From: Clostridia bacterium
GTDB taxonomy: Bacteria > Bacillota_A > Clostridia > Christensenellales > Aristaeellaceae
Length of the DNA stretch: 8,247 nucleotides
Direction of reading: 5' to 3'
NCBI GenBank assembly: GCA_900754775.1
Contig: CAAEDZ010000315.1
Coordinates: 1-8,247 of the forward strand
Below the pieces are notes generated by a model that saw only the letters and a list, made by a program, of their open reading frames with translations, made no database searches and had not been told where the DNA came from. The position numbers and the translations under genes are program-made. Below, one piece after another: positions 1 to 5,657 of the stretch; position 1 is the stretch's first letter, and the number at the start of each line of letters is the position of its first letter.

Positions 1-214
1 CCTGCCGCGCAAGCCCTTCCCCATCGTCAAACAGCGCGGGGACGGACGCGCCCATGCCCTCGCCCATCGCCGCCGCGCCAAACGCCGCGCCCGCGGCGGA
101 GGCCGAGGCTTCCAGCGCCTCCAGCGTGGCCTGCGCTTCGCTCTCCAACGAGGCGAGCGTCTGCAAAAACTCGCTGTCGTCGCCCGTGATGCGAATGGTG
201 ATGCCCTCGGCCAT
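1..214 (-). CDS. Phage tail tape measure protein, N-terminal fragment (cut by window edge)
   Basis: The frame is open from an ATG at 214 to the window edge, giving 71 residues that begin MAEGITIRITGDDSEF. A strong ribosome site (GGAGGAGG) lies just upstream, inside the end of the preceding gene, whose TAG stop is only 3 nt away. The visible part starts with a short beta-like segment (GITIRITGD), followed by a helical, Ala/Glu-rich stretch (about residues 17-50) and a Gly/Ala-rich stretch. Tape measure proteins set tail length and run inside the tail tube, and the gene following the tail assembly chaperones in siphophages is normally the tape measure gene. The call therefore rests mainly on position; the diagnostic long helical body and membrane segments would lie outside the window. 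A small separate tail protein cannot be excluded. Confidence 0.65.
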   Translation of the reverse strand, partial: MAEGITIRITGDDSEFLQTLASLESEAQATLEALEASASAAGAAFGAAAMGEGMGASVPALFDDGEGLARQ

Positions 215-217
215 GCG

Positions 218-631
218 CTACACCTCCTCCGTCCTTGCCGCTTCCCCGGGGCTTTGCAGCAGCGCGGCCACCTCCGCGAGCGGACGCACCGCCCCGGCCA
301 GTTCGCGCAGCTCCTCGGCAAGCGATCGCGTGTGCTGCGCGCGACGCAGGCGGGCGGGGGCTTCCAGCGCCGAAAGCGCGCCGTAGTAGATGGCGTCCAA
401 ACGGTCGAGGTCTTCCCCGCCGCCGCGCGGGAACAGTTCGCGCACCGCTTTGCGGCCCAGCAGCAGGGAAAGCTGCGCCATCTCCACCCGGTGGTGCGGC
501 CTGCCCTCGCGCAAGCCCGCCGCCTCGACGCGGCGCAGTTTTTCCATCAGGCGCGCCGTGCGGGGCGCAAGCGGGTATTCCCGGCCTTCGATCTCCACGC
601 ATACGGGCGTGGTCCGCGTATCAATGTGCAT
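218..631 (-). CDS. Small tail assembly chaperone-like protein
   Basis: This 137-residue protein begins MHIDTRTTPVCVEIEG. The ATG at 631 was chosen because AAAGGAGAAGAAC stands directly before it; the same frame is open much further upstream but there only shadows the Gp15-like gene. The start lies inside the end of that gene (11-nt overlap). An N-terminal beta-like segment (VEIEGREYPLAPRTA, residues 12-26) leads into helices, with a conserved-looking LFPRGGGEDLDRLDAIYYG segment at residues 66-84. This resembles small Clostridia-phage proteins beside the Gp15 family (I associate the pattern with DUF6673, from memory). Its place between major tail protein and tape measure gene suggests a cytoplasmic chaperone that coats the tape measure protein during tail assembly and is absent from the virion. 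Family membership is moderately sure, function is inferred from position. Confidence 0.6.
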   Translation of the reverse strand: MHIDTRTTPVCVEIEGREYPLAPRTARLMEKLRRVEAAGLREGRPHHRVEMAQLSLLLGRKAVRELFPRGGGEDLDRLDAIYYGALSALEAPARLRRAQHTRSLAEELRELAGAVRPLAEVAALLQSPGEAARTEEV

Positions 632-1253
632 GTTCTTCTCCTTTCTCCCCGTCGCCGGCGGCGGCGCGCAGGGCCTCCAGTTGCCGCCTTTCCTCCGCCG
701 TGGGCTTGTGGGGCAGGCGCACGCGGCGGCGGGCAAGACGCGCCTCGCGGCCGGCATCGCGGCTGGCGCGCAGATGCATGACCCGCAAAATGGCGTGGTC
801 GCCGCAGAGGCCGCGCACGAGCAGGAGAAATTCCCACCAGTGAAACGGCTCTTTGCGCCGGTGCGAAATGTCCAGCCCGTACTGCGCCCGGATGGCCAGC
901 ACGAGGGCGTTGATGTCGTAGTCAAAACTGAGCAGTTCCTCTTCTTCGCCGTCCCCGCCGTCGTCCGCGCCCGCGCCGACCATGGTGGGATAGCCGCGGG
1001 CAAATTCCATCATCGCCCGCAAAACGGCGGCGGGCGGCGCCTTGAGCGCGCGGCCAAAGGCGAGGCGCTGCATATTTTCCAGCACGCGCGCGTTGCAGCG
1101 CGCCTCCTCCAGCGTGCCGGCGGTGGGGTACAGTTCCCGCGCCAGATCGAGGATGTCGATCCAGGTGCGGAAGTCCACGTTCACGGGGCAGGGAGCGCCG
1201 CCGACGCAGATGGTCTCGGGCGGCGCGTCCTGCGCGTAGTTGGGGCGGAACAT
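621..1253 (-). CDS. Gp15 family phage protein (putative tail assembly chaperone)
   Basis: A 210-residue protein starting MFRPNYAQDA. Its ATG overlaps the stop of the major tail protein gene by one base (TGATG), a typical translational coupling arrangement. Features: an acidic low-complexity linker (about residues 97-107, rich in D, G and E), then SFDYD at 109-113, and a FHWWEFLLLVRGL segment at 137-149, followed by a basic, helical C-terminus. The aromatic HWW motif after an acidic F-D-Y-D stretch is the hallmark I recognise for the bacteriophage Gp15 family, found next to the tape measure gene in phages of Firmicutes. By position it plays the role of the larger tail assembly chaperone (analogue of lambda gpGT). 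It acts in the infected cell's cytoplasm, probably binding the tape measure protein before the tube polymerises. Confidence 0.8.
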   Translation of the reverse strand: MFRPNYAQDAPPETICVGGAPCPVNVDFRTWIDILDLARELYPTAGTLEEARCNARVLENMQRLAFGRALKAPPAAVLRAMMEFARGYPTMVGAGADDGGDGEEEELLSFDYDINALVLAIRAQYGLDISHRRKEPFHWWEFLLLVRGLCGDHAILRVMHLRASRDAGREARLARRRVRLPHKPTAEERRQLEALRAAAGDGEKGEEHAH

Positions 1254-1732
1254 CAGTCCGCGGTGAAGGTGGGCGCGCCGGCGGTAAAGGCCGCCGAGCC
1301 GTGGGCGACGTCCCCGGCGAAGGCGAGGCTGAAGGAGAGCTTCTTTTCCACCGCGTCGTAGTTTGCAAAGGACACGGTGCAATCCACCTTCCATGCCACG
1401 AACGACCCGTCCGCGCCCTCCGCCGCCTTGGGGAAGACCAACAGCACCGGCCGCACCGCCGAAGAGCCGGTGGGCAGGGCGTTCATCAGCGCGAACATGT
1501 AGTCAAACAGCTCGTCGCCCTCCTCCAGCTGCGTCTCCTGTTCCATGGAGGGCTTGTAGTACTTGAGTACATCGCTGGGGAACTGCTGGTCGATGAAATC
1601 AAGCGTCTCCACCTCGGGGTTGAAGGCGAGGTCGAAGACGGTGGACTTGCGCAGCCGCGCCCAGTCCGGCGCGGACGGCGTTTCCGAGGTGTCGATAAAG
1701 AGCATGGAATTCTGTTTTTCCCAAGTGGCCAT
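1253..1732 (-). CDS. Major tail (tube) protein
   Basis: The 159-residue product starts MATWEKQNSMLFIDTSE; ATG at 1732 is preceded by AAAAGGAGTG, which overlaps the end of the upstream gene. The protein would form the stacked rings of the tail tube. Visible signs are a beta-rich composition, an LKYYKPSMEQETQLEEGDEL segment around residues 56-75, a helical DYMFALMNALPTG stretch, then VRPVLLVFPK and alternating strands to the C-terminus with VDCTVSFANYDAVEKKLSFS. The pattern of an early strand region, one helix in the middle and closing strands fits tail tube proteins of Gram-positive siphophages. Size and position between the tail terminator and the Gp15-like chaperone agree. There is no extra Ig-like C-terminal domain. 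Confidence 0.82.
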   Translation of the reverse strand: MATWEKQNSMLFIDTSETPSAPDWARLRKSTVFDLAFNPEVETLDFIDQQFPSDVLKYYKPSMEQETQLEEGDELFDYMFALMNALPTGSSAVRPVLLVFPKAAEGADGSFVAWKVDCTVSFANYDAVEKKLSFSLAFAGDVAHGSAAFTAGAPTFTAD

Positions 1733-1738
1733 GGCGTA

Positions 1739-2185
1739 TCACTCCTTTTCGTAGCGAATGCGTATCTGCAGCATGTACCTGGCCCCGCCCTCGTCCATGG
1801 CGTTCATGAAGTCGCCGCCGGGCAGCACTTCCACGTTCAAGGGCGTGCAGCCCGCGGGCAGGACAGGGTAGTTGCCCTGCGCGCTCTGCGCCATTACCCA
1901 TTCGGCCAGCCCGGCAAGCTCGGCAAGGGCGTCGAGGTTTTCGCGCCCGTCCGGGGCGGCGGAGTAGAGGCAGAAGCGGACGAGGTCGAGGTCGTAATTG
2001 CGGATGGAGGAACCGTCCACGAACTCCCGCTCCGCGCTGTCCACGCAGGCAGTGAGCGGCACCAGCACCGTTCCGCCCTCCCGCGCGGTGGCAAAGCCGA
2101 GGAAAAGCTCGTGGATGTGCGGACAGGTGAGCAGCCAGTCCCACACGGCCTCGTGCATGGTCGCGGGGGCGCTCTTTTCAGGCAT
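1739..2185 (-). CDS. Tail terminator / minor capsid-type tail completion protein
   Basis: A 148-residue protein starting MPEKSAPATMHEAVWDWL, with AAAGGAGA six nt before the ATG. The N-terminal helix (HEAVWDWLLTCP), a central strand set (TVLVPLTAC, RNYDLDLVRFCLY), a helix with NLDALAELAGLAEWV, and a C-terminal Asp/Met/Arg-rich strand region (MLQIRIRY) match the alpha/beta layout of small minor capsid/tail terminator proteins of Firmicute phages. In this position, right before the major tail protein, such a protein normally caps the finished tail tube and joins it to the neck. Some databases carry misleading names such as chloramphenicol resistance protein for relatives; nothing here supports such a role. 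Confidence 0.72.
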   Translation of the reverse strand: MPEKSAPATMHEAVWDWLLTCPHIHELFLGFATAREGGTVLVPLTACVDSAEREFVDGSSIRNYDLDLVRFCLYSAAPDGRENLDALAELAGLAEWVMAQSAQGNYPVLPAGCTPLNVEVLPGGDFMNAMDEGGARYMLQIRIRYEKE

Positions 2186-2202
2186 GACATGTCTCCTTTC
2201 TT

Positions 2203-2556
2203 TCAGCGGCCGGGGCGCAGGTGGCCCGCGTCCACAAGGGCCTGCAGGCGGCGCAAAAGTTCATCCCTGCGCGCCTTTTCCGCGGCCCTGTCCCAGTTCG
2301 CGGCGGCCAGCGGGTGCCTGTCGCGGCGAAAATCCAGCCCCGCGCCGTGGTAGACGCGGCGGGCGTAGGGGGCGCGGTGTTCGATGGTGCCCGGGCCGAT
2401 GCGCACGTCGCGCAGAAGCCTGCCCGTGTCCATCGGCACATAGGGCGTGTAGAGCTTGTACCACTCGCGCGCCGCGCGCGTCCAGAAGGCGGCGTTTTGC
2501 AGCGCCTTGCGGTGCTTTTTTATGTCCACGCCACCGGGGGCGCAGGTAAAGCGCAT
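2203..2556 (-). CDS. Minor capsid protein (HK97 gp10-like neck component)
   Basis: 117 residues, starting MRFTCAPGGVDIKKHRKALQ; ATG at 2556 has AAAGGAGGG six nt upstream. The core YTPYVPMDTGRLLRDV (residues 36-51) followed by GTIEHRAPYARRVYHG and RRDRHPLAAANWDRAAEKA is the recognisable signature of the phage minor capsid protein family related to HK97 gp10: a P-x-D-T-G-x-L turn, a strand ending in APYA, then a W-D-R-A helix. These proteins sit in the neck at the capsid-tail junction. The product is basic, and the C-terminus is helical. The gene lies between the head closure protein and the tail terminator, with short gaps of 18 nt on either side. Confidence 0.82.
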   Translation of the reverse strand: MRFTCAPGGVDIKKHRKALQNAAFWTRAAREWYKLYTPYVPMDTGRLLRDVRIGPGTIEHRAPYARRVYHGAGLDFRRDRHPLAAANWDRAAEKARRDELLRRLQALVDAGHLRPGR

Positions 2557-2574
2557 GGCTTTCCCTCCTTTCCG

Positions 2575-3033
2575 TCAGGGCCGGTGGCCGCGCTGCACGG
2601 CGCTGCCCCACGAAGAGCGCGCCACGTAGTGCGCAAGGCCGCAAAGCGCCGTGTTCTCCTTGGCGCTCTGCACCACCATCGCCCCGCCGCGCTCGTACTT
2701 TTTCAGCAGCGCCGCGGCGGAAAAGTCCTCCGTGATCTCGTCCTCCACCGCGCCGTAGACGAGTATGTCCCCCGCCGCCAGCGTGAACGTCCCCTCCGGC
2801 GCGTCCAGTGCGTCCCATGCGCCGGGCGAAAGGTAGTCCGGGCTGGCGGGAATGCGACAGACGACGCTGGCGGCGTAGCGCACGATGCCGTCGTCGCGCA
2901 CGCGCTCGTGGGCGCGCACCCAGCTGCAGCCGCGCAGCACGCGCCGTCTCCAGACCTCGCGCGTCCGTCCGTCCGCGCCCGCGACGAGGCGGCGATTGTA
3001 GAGCGTCACCGTCTCCCGCGCGAGGGGGATCAT
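2575..3033 (-). CDS. Head closure-type head-tail connector protein
   Basis: 152 residues starting MIPLARETVTLYNRR. Its ATG overlaps the stop codon of the preceding gene by four bases (ATGA), so translation is probably coupled; the ribosome site is weak. The sequence is mostly beta: TVTLYNR (8-14), WRRRVLRGCSWVRA (28-41), ASVVCRIP (55-62), then TFTLAAGDILVYGAVEDEI (82-100) and a C-terminal part with LLKKYERGGAMVVQSAKENT followed by LAHYVARS. The order of a strand pair, the T-F-x-L-x-x-G-D-I/L-V-x-G-x-V-x-D-E-I block and a terminal H-Y/W-x-V is characteristic of a family in Clostridia phages (I associate it with DUF6751, from memory). From position it would close the portal channel after DNA filling. 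Two Cys (36 and 59) sit in the strands, with no clear metal site. Confidence 0.7.
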   Translation of the reverse strand: MIPLARETVTLYNRRLVAGADGRTREVWRRRVLRGCSWVRAHERVRDDGIVRYAASVVCRIPASPDYLSPGAWDALDAPEGTFTLAAGDILVYGAVEDEITEDFSAAALLKKYERGGAMVVQSAKENTALCGLAHYVARSSWGSAVQRGHRP

Positions 3034-3395
3034 GCTTCCACCCCCGCGTAGAGAAGGGAAGTGCCGTCCGCCGTCGCTTCGCCCACAAGGTATTCGCGGG
3101 CAATCCGCGCCCAGCGCCCCGAGGGGGAGCCGCCGCGCGCGGCGTAGGTGACGCTGACGCCGTCGTTGACAAGCGAAGTCACCTCGCGCCCTTCGTCTCC
3201 CTCCTCCGCGTGCATGGCGGCGACGAGGGCGAACACGGCCCGCTCCACCGCCTCGCGCGGGGGCGAATCCCGTCGCGCGCGGCCATGGGTGAGCGCGTCC
3301 ACCACCTTGGAAGCGCGCATCTCCAACGGCGAAAACGCCGCCTCCGCAAGTTCGCCGCCCAGCTGCTGGTAGCGCGCGTAGGTCAAAAGCGGCAT
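3030..3395 (-). CDS. Head-tail connector (adaptor) protein, gp6/YqbG-like
   Basis: 121 residues starting MPLLTYARYQQLGGEL. ATG at 3395 is preceded by AAAGGAGG with 4 nt spacing, which decides against an in-frame ATG at 3443 that would add 16 residues. The N-terminal tyrosine-rich segment, the helix FSPLEMRASKVVDALTHGR (21-39), a second helix with AVFALVAAMHAEE, and the tail TSLVNDGVSVTYAARG (73-88) ending in a helix are the standard layout of adaptor proteins that bind the portal ring, with the S-N-D-G-x-S-V-x-Y loop as marker. It is the first neck gene after the capsid gene and overlaps the next gene by four bases. Confidence 0.8.
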   Translation of the reverse strand: MPLLTYARYQQLGGELAEAAFSPLEMRASKVVDALTHGRARRDSPPREAVERAVFALVAAMHAEEGDEGREVTSLVNDGVSVTYAARGGSPSGRWARIAREYLVGEATADGTSLLYAGVEA

Positions 3396-3409
3396 ATGGC
3401 CTCCTTTCC

Positions 3410-3441
3410 GGGCGGCGCGAACGTGATGGCCCGCGCCGCCC
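3410..3441 (-). promoter_or_regulatory. 10-bp hairpin directly before the connector ribosome site
   Basis: On the minus strand GGGCGGCGCG and CGCGCCGCCC form a perfect 10-bp stem with a 12-nt loop, ending three bases before AAAGGAGG of the connector gene. No T-run follows it, so it is not an intrinsic terminator. It could stop exonucleases or tune access to the ribosome site. The whole 150-nt gap between capsid stop and connector start holds no convincing gene. Confidence 0.5.
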
Positions 3442-3545
3442 ATGGTCTTATCGGTATCCTTTATATCTCCCGCATGCGCCGCCCCGCGTCCGGCTGCAAG
3501 TTCCGTTCACCACGGCGGGGTCTCCGGGCGGGCGGCGCGGCCCGG

Positions 3546-4721
3546 TCAGCCGCGGGAGAGGATGCGGGCGATGGGGATGGCGCGGTGGTCGATGAAGCCC
3601 TTGTCGCTCTGCCCGTCGTTAACGAGCGCCCAGTTGGCGCCGTTTTCCAGCTCGGCATTGGTGGGCGAGAGGGAGTTCATCGCCGCCTTGGTAAAGCTGA
3701 GGCCGCGCGGGGCGAACAATTTGCGCTGGCGGGTGATGAGTACATCCTTGCCGCCGGCGTCGCGGGGGTCGCGCCACATCTCGTTGGGCGTGCGCGCGCC
3801 GCAATCGCAGAAGTCGAACGCGCCCTCGCCGAGGATGTAGCTGCAATAGCGCTCGCCGGGCACGACGTACTGCCCCGCCGCCGCGCCGGCGGGATGGAAA
3901 GCGGCGGCAGTGACCGTGCCGAGTTTCACCTGCGCGCCCGTGGGCGAGGCGGAATCGGCGACGATGGCAAGCGCGCCCTCGTCGCCCTCCTGCGCGGCGT
4001 AGTAGCCCTGCTCCACGCCCACGCCGTCGTCCACCAGCAGCAGGCGGCCGTTCCACGAGGCCAGCCCCAGATCGCGGGTGACGCCGCGCTTGTCGGTGTA
4101 CTTGAGGTACTCCACGGCGGCGAGGTTTTCCAGATTCGTGGACACGGCGCTGTGGCAGACTACCACGCGGAAGATGCCCTTGTTGGCCCCGGCGGCGCGC
4201 TGGATGGCGCTGTTGAGCGTGGTCGCGCCCACGTAGGGCTCGGCGGCGGCGGTCACATCGTAGGTGTGGCGGTCAACGAACTCGGCGTTGCCCTCGCCGG
4301 TCATGGCAAACACGCCCTTGAGGATGGCAAGCAGCGTGTCCTCGTCCACGCCGTCCCAGTACTCGGCCACCTGCATGGCCACATTGTCCATGAAGTCCGC
4401 GCCGGTGATGTCGGCGGCAAAGTCCTTCTCCTCCCACGCCTTCATGCGGCCCACGACCACCATGGACTGGGCGTAGGTGCGGGTGGAGACGGCGGTGAGG
4501 TCGGTCTCGCCATCGTAGTTGAGGGGTTCGCCGTCGATGAGGCCGAGCATGGGCACGGTGATGTAATTGCCGCCCGCGTGATCGCCCAGCAGCGCGCGCA
4601 GGGCGCGGCGGGGGCGCAGCACGCCGGCTTCGAGCAGCTTGTCCTGCTTGACGCGGGGCACGCGCTCCAGATACTTGCCGAACACCTCGGCGTTGAAGGT
4701 CTTGGAATCGAACTGAGGCAT
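3546..4721 (-). CDS. Major capsid (coat) protein, Gp13-like
   Basis: 391 residues starting MPQFDSKTFNAEVFGKYL; AAAGGAGAG lies 7-9 nt before ATG 4721. The protein assembles into the icosahedral shell and is expected to have the HK97 fold. Visible marks: an N-terminal helix with YLERVPRVKQDKLLEAG (about 17-33), GNYITVPMLGLIDGEPLNYDG (51-71), a helical WEEKDFAADITGADFMDNVA segment (95-114) likely to be the spine helix, and a C-terminal block with GERYCSYILGEGAFDF, WRDPRDAGGKDVLITRQRKL and APRGLSFTK, typical for coat proteins of Clostridia phages. There is no N-terminal delta domain; the scaffold is a separate gene upstream and no prohead protease is present, so proteolytic maturation of the HK97 kind is not indicated. 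It is the longest gene after the portal. Confidence 0.87.
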   Translation of the reverse strand: MPQFDSKTFNAEVFGKYLERVPRVKQDKLLEAGVLRPRRALRALLGDHAGGNYITVPMLGLIDGEPLNYDGETDLTAVSTRTYAQSMVVVGRMKAWEEKDFAADITGADFMDNVAMQVAEYWDGVDEDTLLAILKGVFAMTGEGNAEFVDRHTYDVTAAAEPYVGATTLNSAIQRAAGANKGIFRVVVCHSAVSTNLENLAAVEYLKYTDKRGVTRDLGLASWNGRLLLVDDGVGVEQGYYAAQEGDEGALAIVADSASPTGAQVKLGTVTAAAFHPAGAAAGQYVVPGERYCSYILGEGAFDFCDCGARTPNEMWRDPRDAGGKDVLITRQRKLFAPRGLSFTKAAMNSLSPTNAELENGANWALVNDGQSDKGFIDHRAIPIARILSRG

Positions 4722-4751
4722 GCGATGTCTCTCCTTTCAATGTGTCGGTAG

Positions 4752-4779
4752 AAAAAGGCCGCCCCGTGGTGAGACGGCC
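4752..4779 (-). terminator. Intrinsic terminator-like hairpin just before the capsid gene
   Basis: On the minus strand GGCCGTC (4779-4773) pairs with GGGCGGCC (7 bp, one G-T), loop 9 nt, followed by TTTTT (4756-4752). It ends 30 bases before the capsid start, so it lies in the capsid mRNA leader unless transcription starts after it. I see no good promoter between it and the gene. It may act as an attenuator or partial terminator. Confidence 0.6.
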
Positions 4780-4848
4780 GCAGCGTGCTGAAAAGCCCTC
4801 AGATCAGGGAAGCAAAGATTGCGGCTGATTTTCTGTCAGGGCGGTTTT

Positions 4849-4909
4849 GCGTTTGCGGGCTTTATCGGCGCTCTGCGGTCGTTCCAGAAGGGACGGCCTG
4901 CGCAAACGC
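4849..4909 (-). repeat. 9-bp perfect inverted repeat in the scaffold-capsid gap
   Basis: GCGTTTGCG (4909-4901) and CGCAAACGC (4857-4849) are perfect complements separated by 43 nt, and the interior can itself form a smaller imperfect hairpin, giving a branched structure. It belongs to the 283-nt non-coding stretch between scaffold and capsid in which I find no gene. Its role is unknown. Confidence 0.5.
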
Positions 4910-4913
4910 CCTC

Positions 4914-4941
4914 CCCCGCCCGAAGGGGGTGACGGGCGGGG
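4914..4941 (-). repeat. 9-bp GC-only hairpin in the scaffold-capsid gap
   Basis: CCCCGCCCG (4941-4933) pairs perfectly with CGGGCGGGG (4922-4914) around a 10-nt loop. No T-run follows on the minus strand, so it is not a standard terminator. A very stable RNA hairpin is expected. Confidence 0.45.
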
Positions 4942-4955
4942 CGGGCGGCGCGGTC

Positions 4956-4999
4956 AAAAAGGGTCGCGCGCAGGGCGCGCGGATGTCCGCGAAGCGCGG
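4956..4999 (-). terminator. Double hairpin with T-run after the scaffold gene
   Basis: Directly after the scaffold stop, CCGCG-CTT-CGCGG (4999-4987) is followed by a second stem CGCGCGC/GCGCGCG (4981-4965, 3-nt loop), then GACCC... and TTTTT (4960-4956). The T-run starts four bases after the stem, so termination may be imperfect. Position at the end of a gene supports a terminator or an mRNA 3'-end stabiliser. Confidence 0.45.
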
Positions 5000-5004
5000 C
5001 GCGC

Positions 5005-5517
5005 TCATTCCGCCAGATAGCGGCGGGCGCGCTCCGGCTCGCGCTGGGCAAAGAGGAACTGTTCGTAGAGCGGCAGGGCGCGGAAGGCCTCGCCGCCGCT
5101 GGCGCGCTCCAGCTCCGCTGCCTCGGGCGCGGGCAGGGGCGGCGGCGGGTTCTGGGCGGCGAAGCAGTTTTTCTCCCGCGTGAGGGCAGAAAACACCTCC
5201 GCGTCGCTCTTTCCGGCGTTGGCCGCGTCCTCAAGCGCGGCGGCAAAGTCGGCAAGCAGGCCCTTGCGCACGTACTCGTGCAGAAATTCCCGCTCTCCCG
5301 CGGCGGCCTCAAAGCGCCGCTCCACCTCCGCGCGACGCCGCGCCTCCTCGTCCGCCGCCATGCGCGCCTGTTCCCCGGCGCGGAAGCGCTCCACCTCCGC
5401 GCGCAGCATTTCCAACTCCGAGCGCGCCGCCTCCAGCGCCGCGCGCGCGTCTTCCTCCACAGGGCGCGCGTCCACCGTCATCTCCCCGGCGGCATTCTGC
5501 AAAACTTCCCCGGACAT
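5005..5517 (-). CDS. Phage capsid scaffolding protein
   Basis: 170 residues starting MSGEVLQNAAGEMTVDA. ATG 5517 is chosen because AAGGAGG ends 4 nt before it; the frame is open upstream but runs through terminator hairpins there. Residues about 22-75 form a highly charged heptad-rich coiled coil (ARAALEAARSELEMLRAEVE, then EEARRRAEVERRFEAAAGER). A helical region follows with LLADFAAALEDAANAGKSDAE (88-108) and FSALTREKNCF, then a Pro-rich linker (NPPPPLPAPE), and a C-terminal helix. Scaffolds of this layout guide capsid protein into correct shells and leave before packaging; the C-terminal part normally contacts the capsid protein. Position just before the capsid gene fits. It has no protease domain. 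Hairpins border the gene on both sides, which may set the scaffold-to-capsid ratio. Confidence 0.78.
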   Translation of the reverse strand: MSGEVLQNAAGEMTVDARPVEEDARAALEAARSELEMLRAEVERFRAGEQARMAADEEARRRAEVERRFEAAAGEREFLHEYVRKGLLADFAAALEDAANAGKSDAEVFSALTREKNCFAAQNPPPPLPAPEAAELERASGGEAFRALPLYEQFLFAQREPERARRYLAE

Positions 5518-5550
5518 ACATCCTCCTTCCCCCGCCGTCCCGCGGCAGGC

Positions 5551-5576
5551 AAAAGCCGCGCCTGTGCGGGCGCGGC
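5551..5576 (-). terminator. Intrinsic terminator upstream of the scaffold gene (second of two)
   Basis: GCCGCGCC (5576-5569) and GGCGCGGC (5562-5555) form a perfect 8-bp stem with a 6-nt loop, followed immediately by TTTT (5554-5551). An alternative outer pairing GCAGG/CCTGC exists (5580-5576 with 5549-5545) and would compete, because it shares base 5576. It lies 34 nt before the scaffold start and needs readthrough if the operon is transcribed from the right. Confidence 0.65.
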
Positions 5577-5593
5577 CTGCATGTTTGGGCATG

Positions 5594-5624
5594 AAAAGAC
5601 CGCCTCGCTTGCGCCGGGGCGGCC
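5594..5624 (-). terminator. Intrinsic terminator downstream of the structured RNA (first of two)
   Basis: GGCCGCC (5624-5618) pairs with GGCGGTC (5604-5598), 7 bp including one G-T, loop 13 nt, followed by TTTT (5597-5594). It lies 33 bases after the end of the HEARO-like RNA and would end its transcript. A nearby GACCG (5634-5630) could instead pair with CGGTC (5602-5598), so an alternative fold is possible. Confidence 0.6.
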
Positions 5625-5653
5625 TAAGTCGGTCGTATTTGCTTTGCGCACCT

Positions 5654-5657
5654 TCAT
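5654..5657 (-). other. ATGA at the right boundary of the HEARO-like element (putative TAM)
   Basis: HEARO elements are known to sit directly upstream of ATGA or GTGA, and IsrB recognises NTGA next to its target. Here the last structured bases CAAGAACTC (5666-5658) are followed at once by ATGA on the minus strand. The assignment depends on the HEARO call. Confidence 0.6.

Noticed and set aside
615..660. Programmed frameshift at the Gp15-like/small chaperone overlap
   Set aside because: No convincing X-XXY-YYZ slippery heptamer is visible, the needed shift would be +1 or -2, and the second gene has its own strong ribosome site and ATG.
632..1003. Long upstream extension of the small chaperone frame to 1003
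   Set aside because: The extension lies in another frame within the Gp15-like gene and has an Arg/Pro/Ala shadow composition; the ATG at 631 has a strong ribosome site.
2808..4751. Very long plus-strand open frame (647 codons) opposite the capsid gene
   Set aside because: It runs antisense to the well-supported capsid, connector and closure genes, lacks a ribosome site, and is explained by the high GC content, which removes stop codons from the opposite frame.
5596..5657. Short frame beginning with the ATG of ATGA (MKVRKANTTDLGRP...)
   Set aside because: No ribosome site; it runs through two terminator hairpins and into the scaffold start in another frame.
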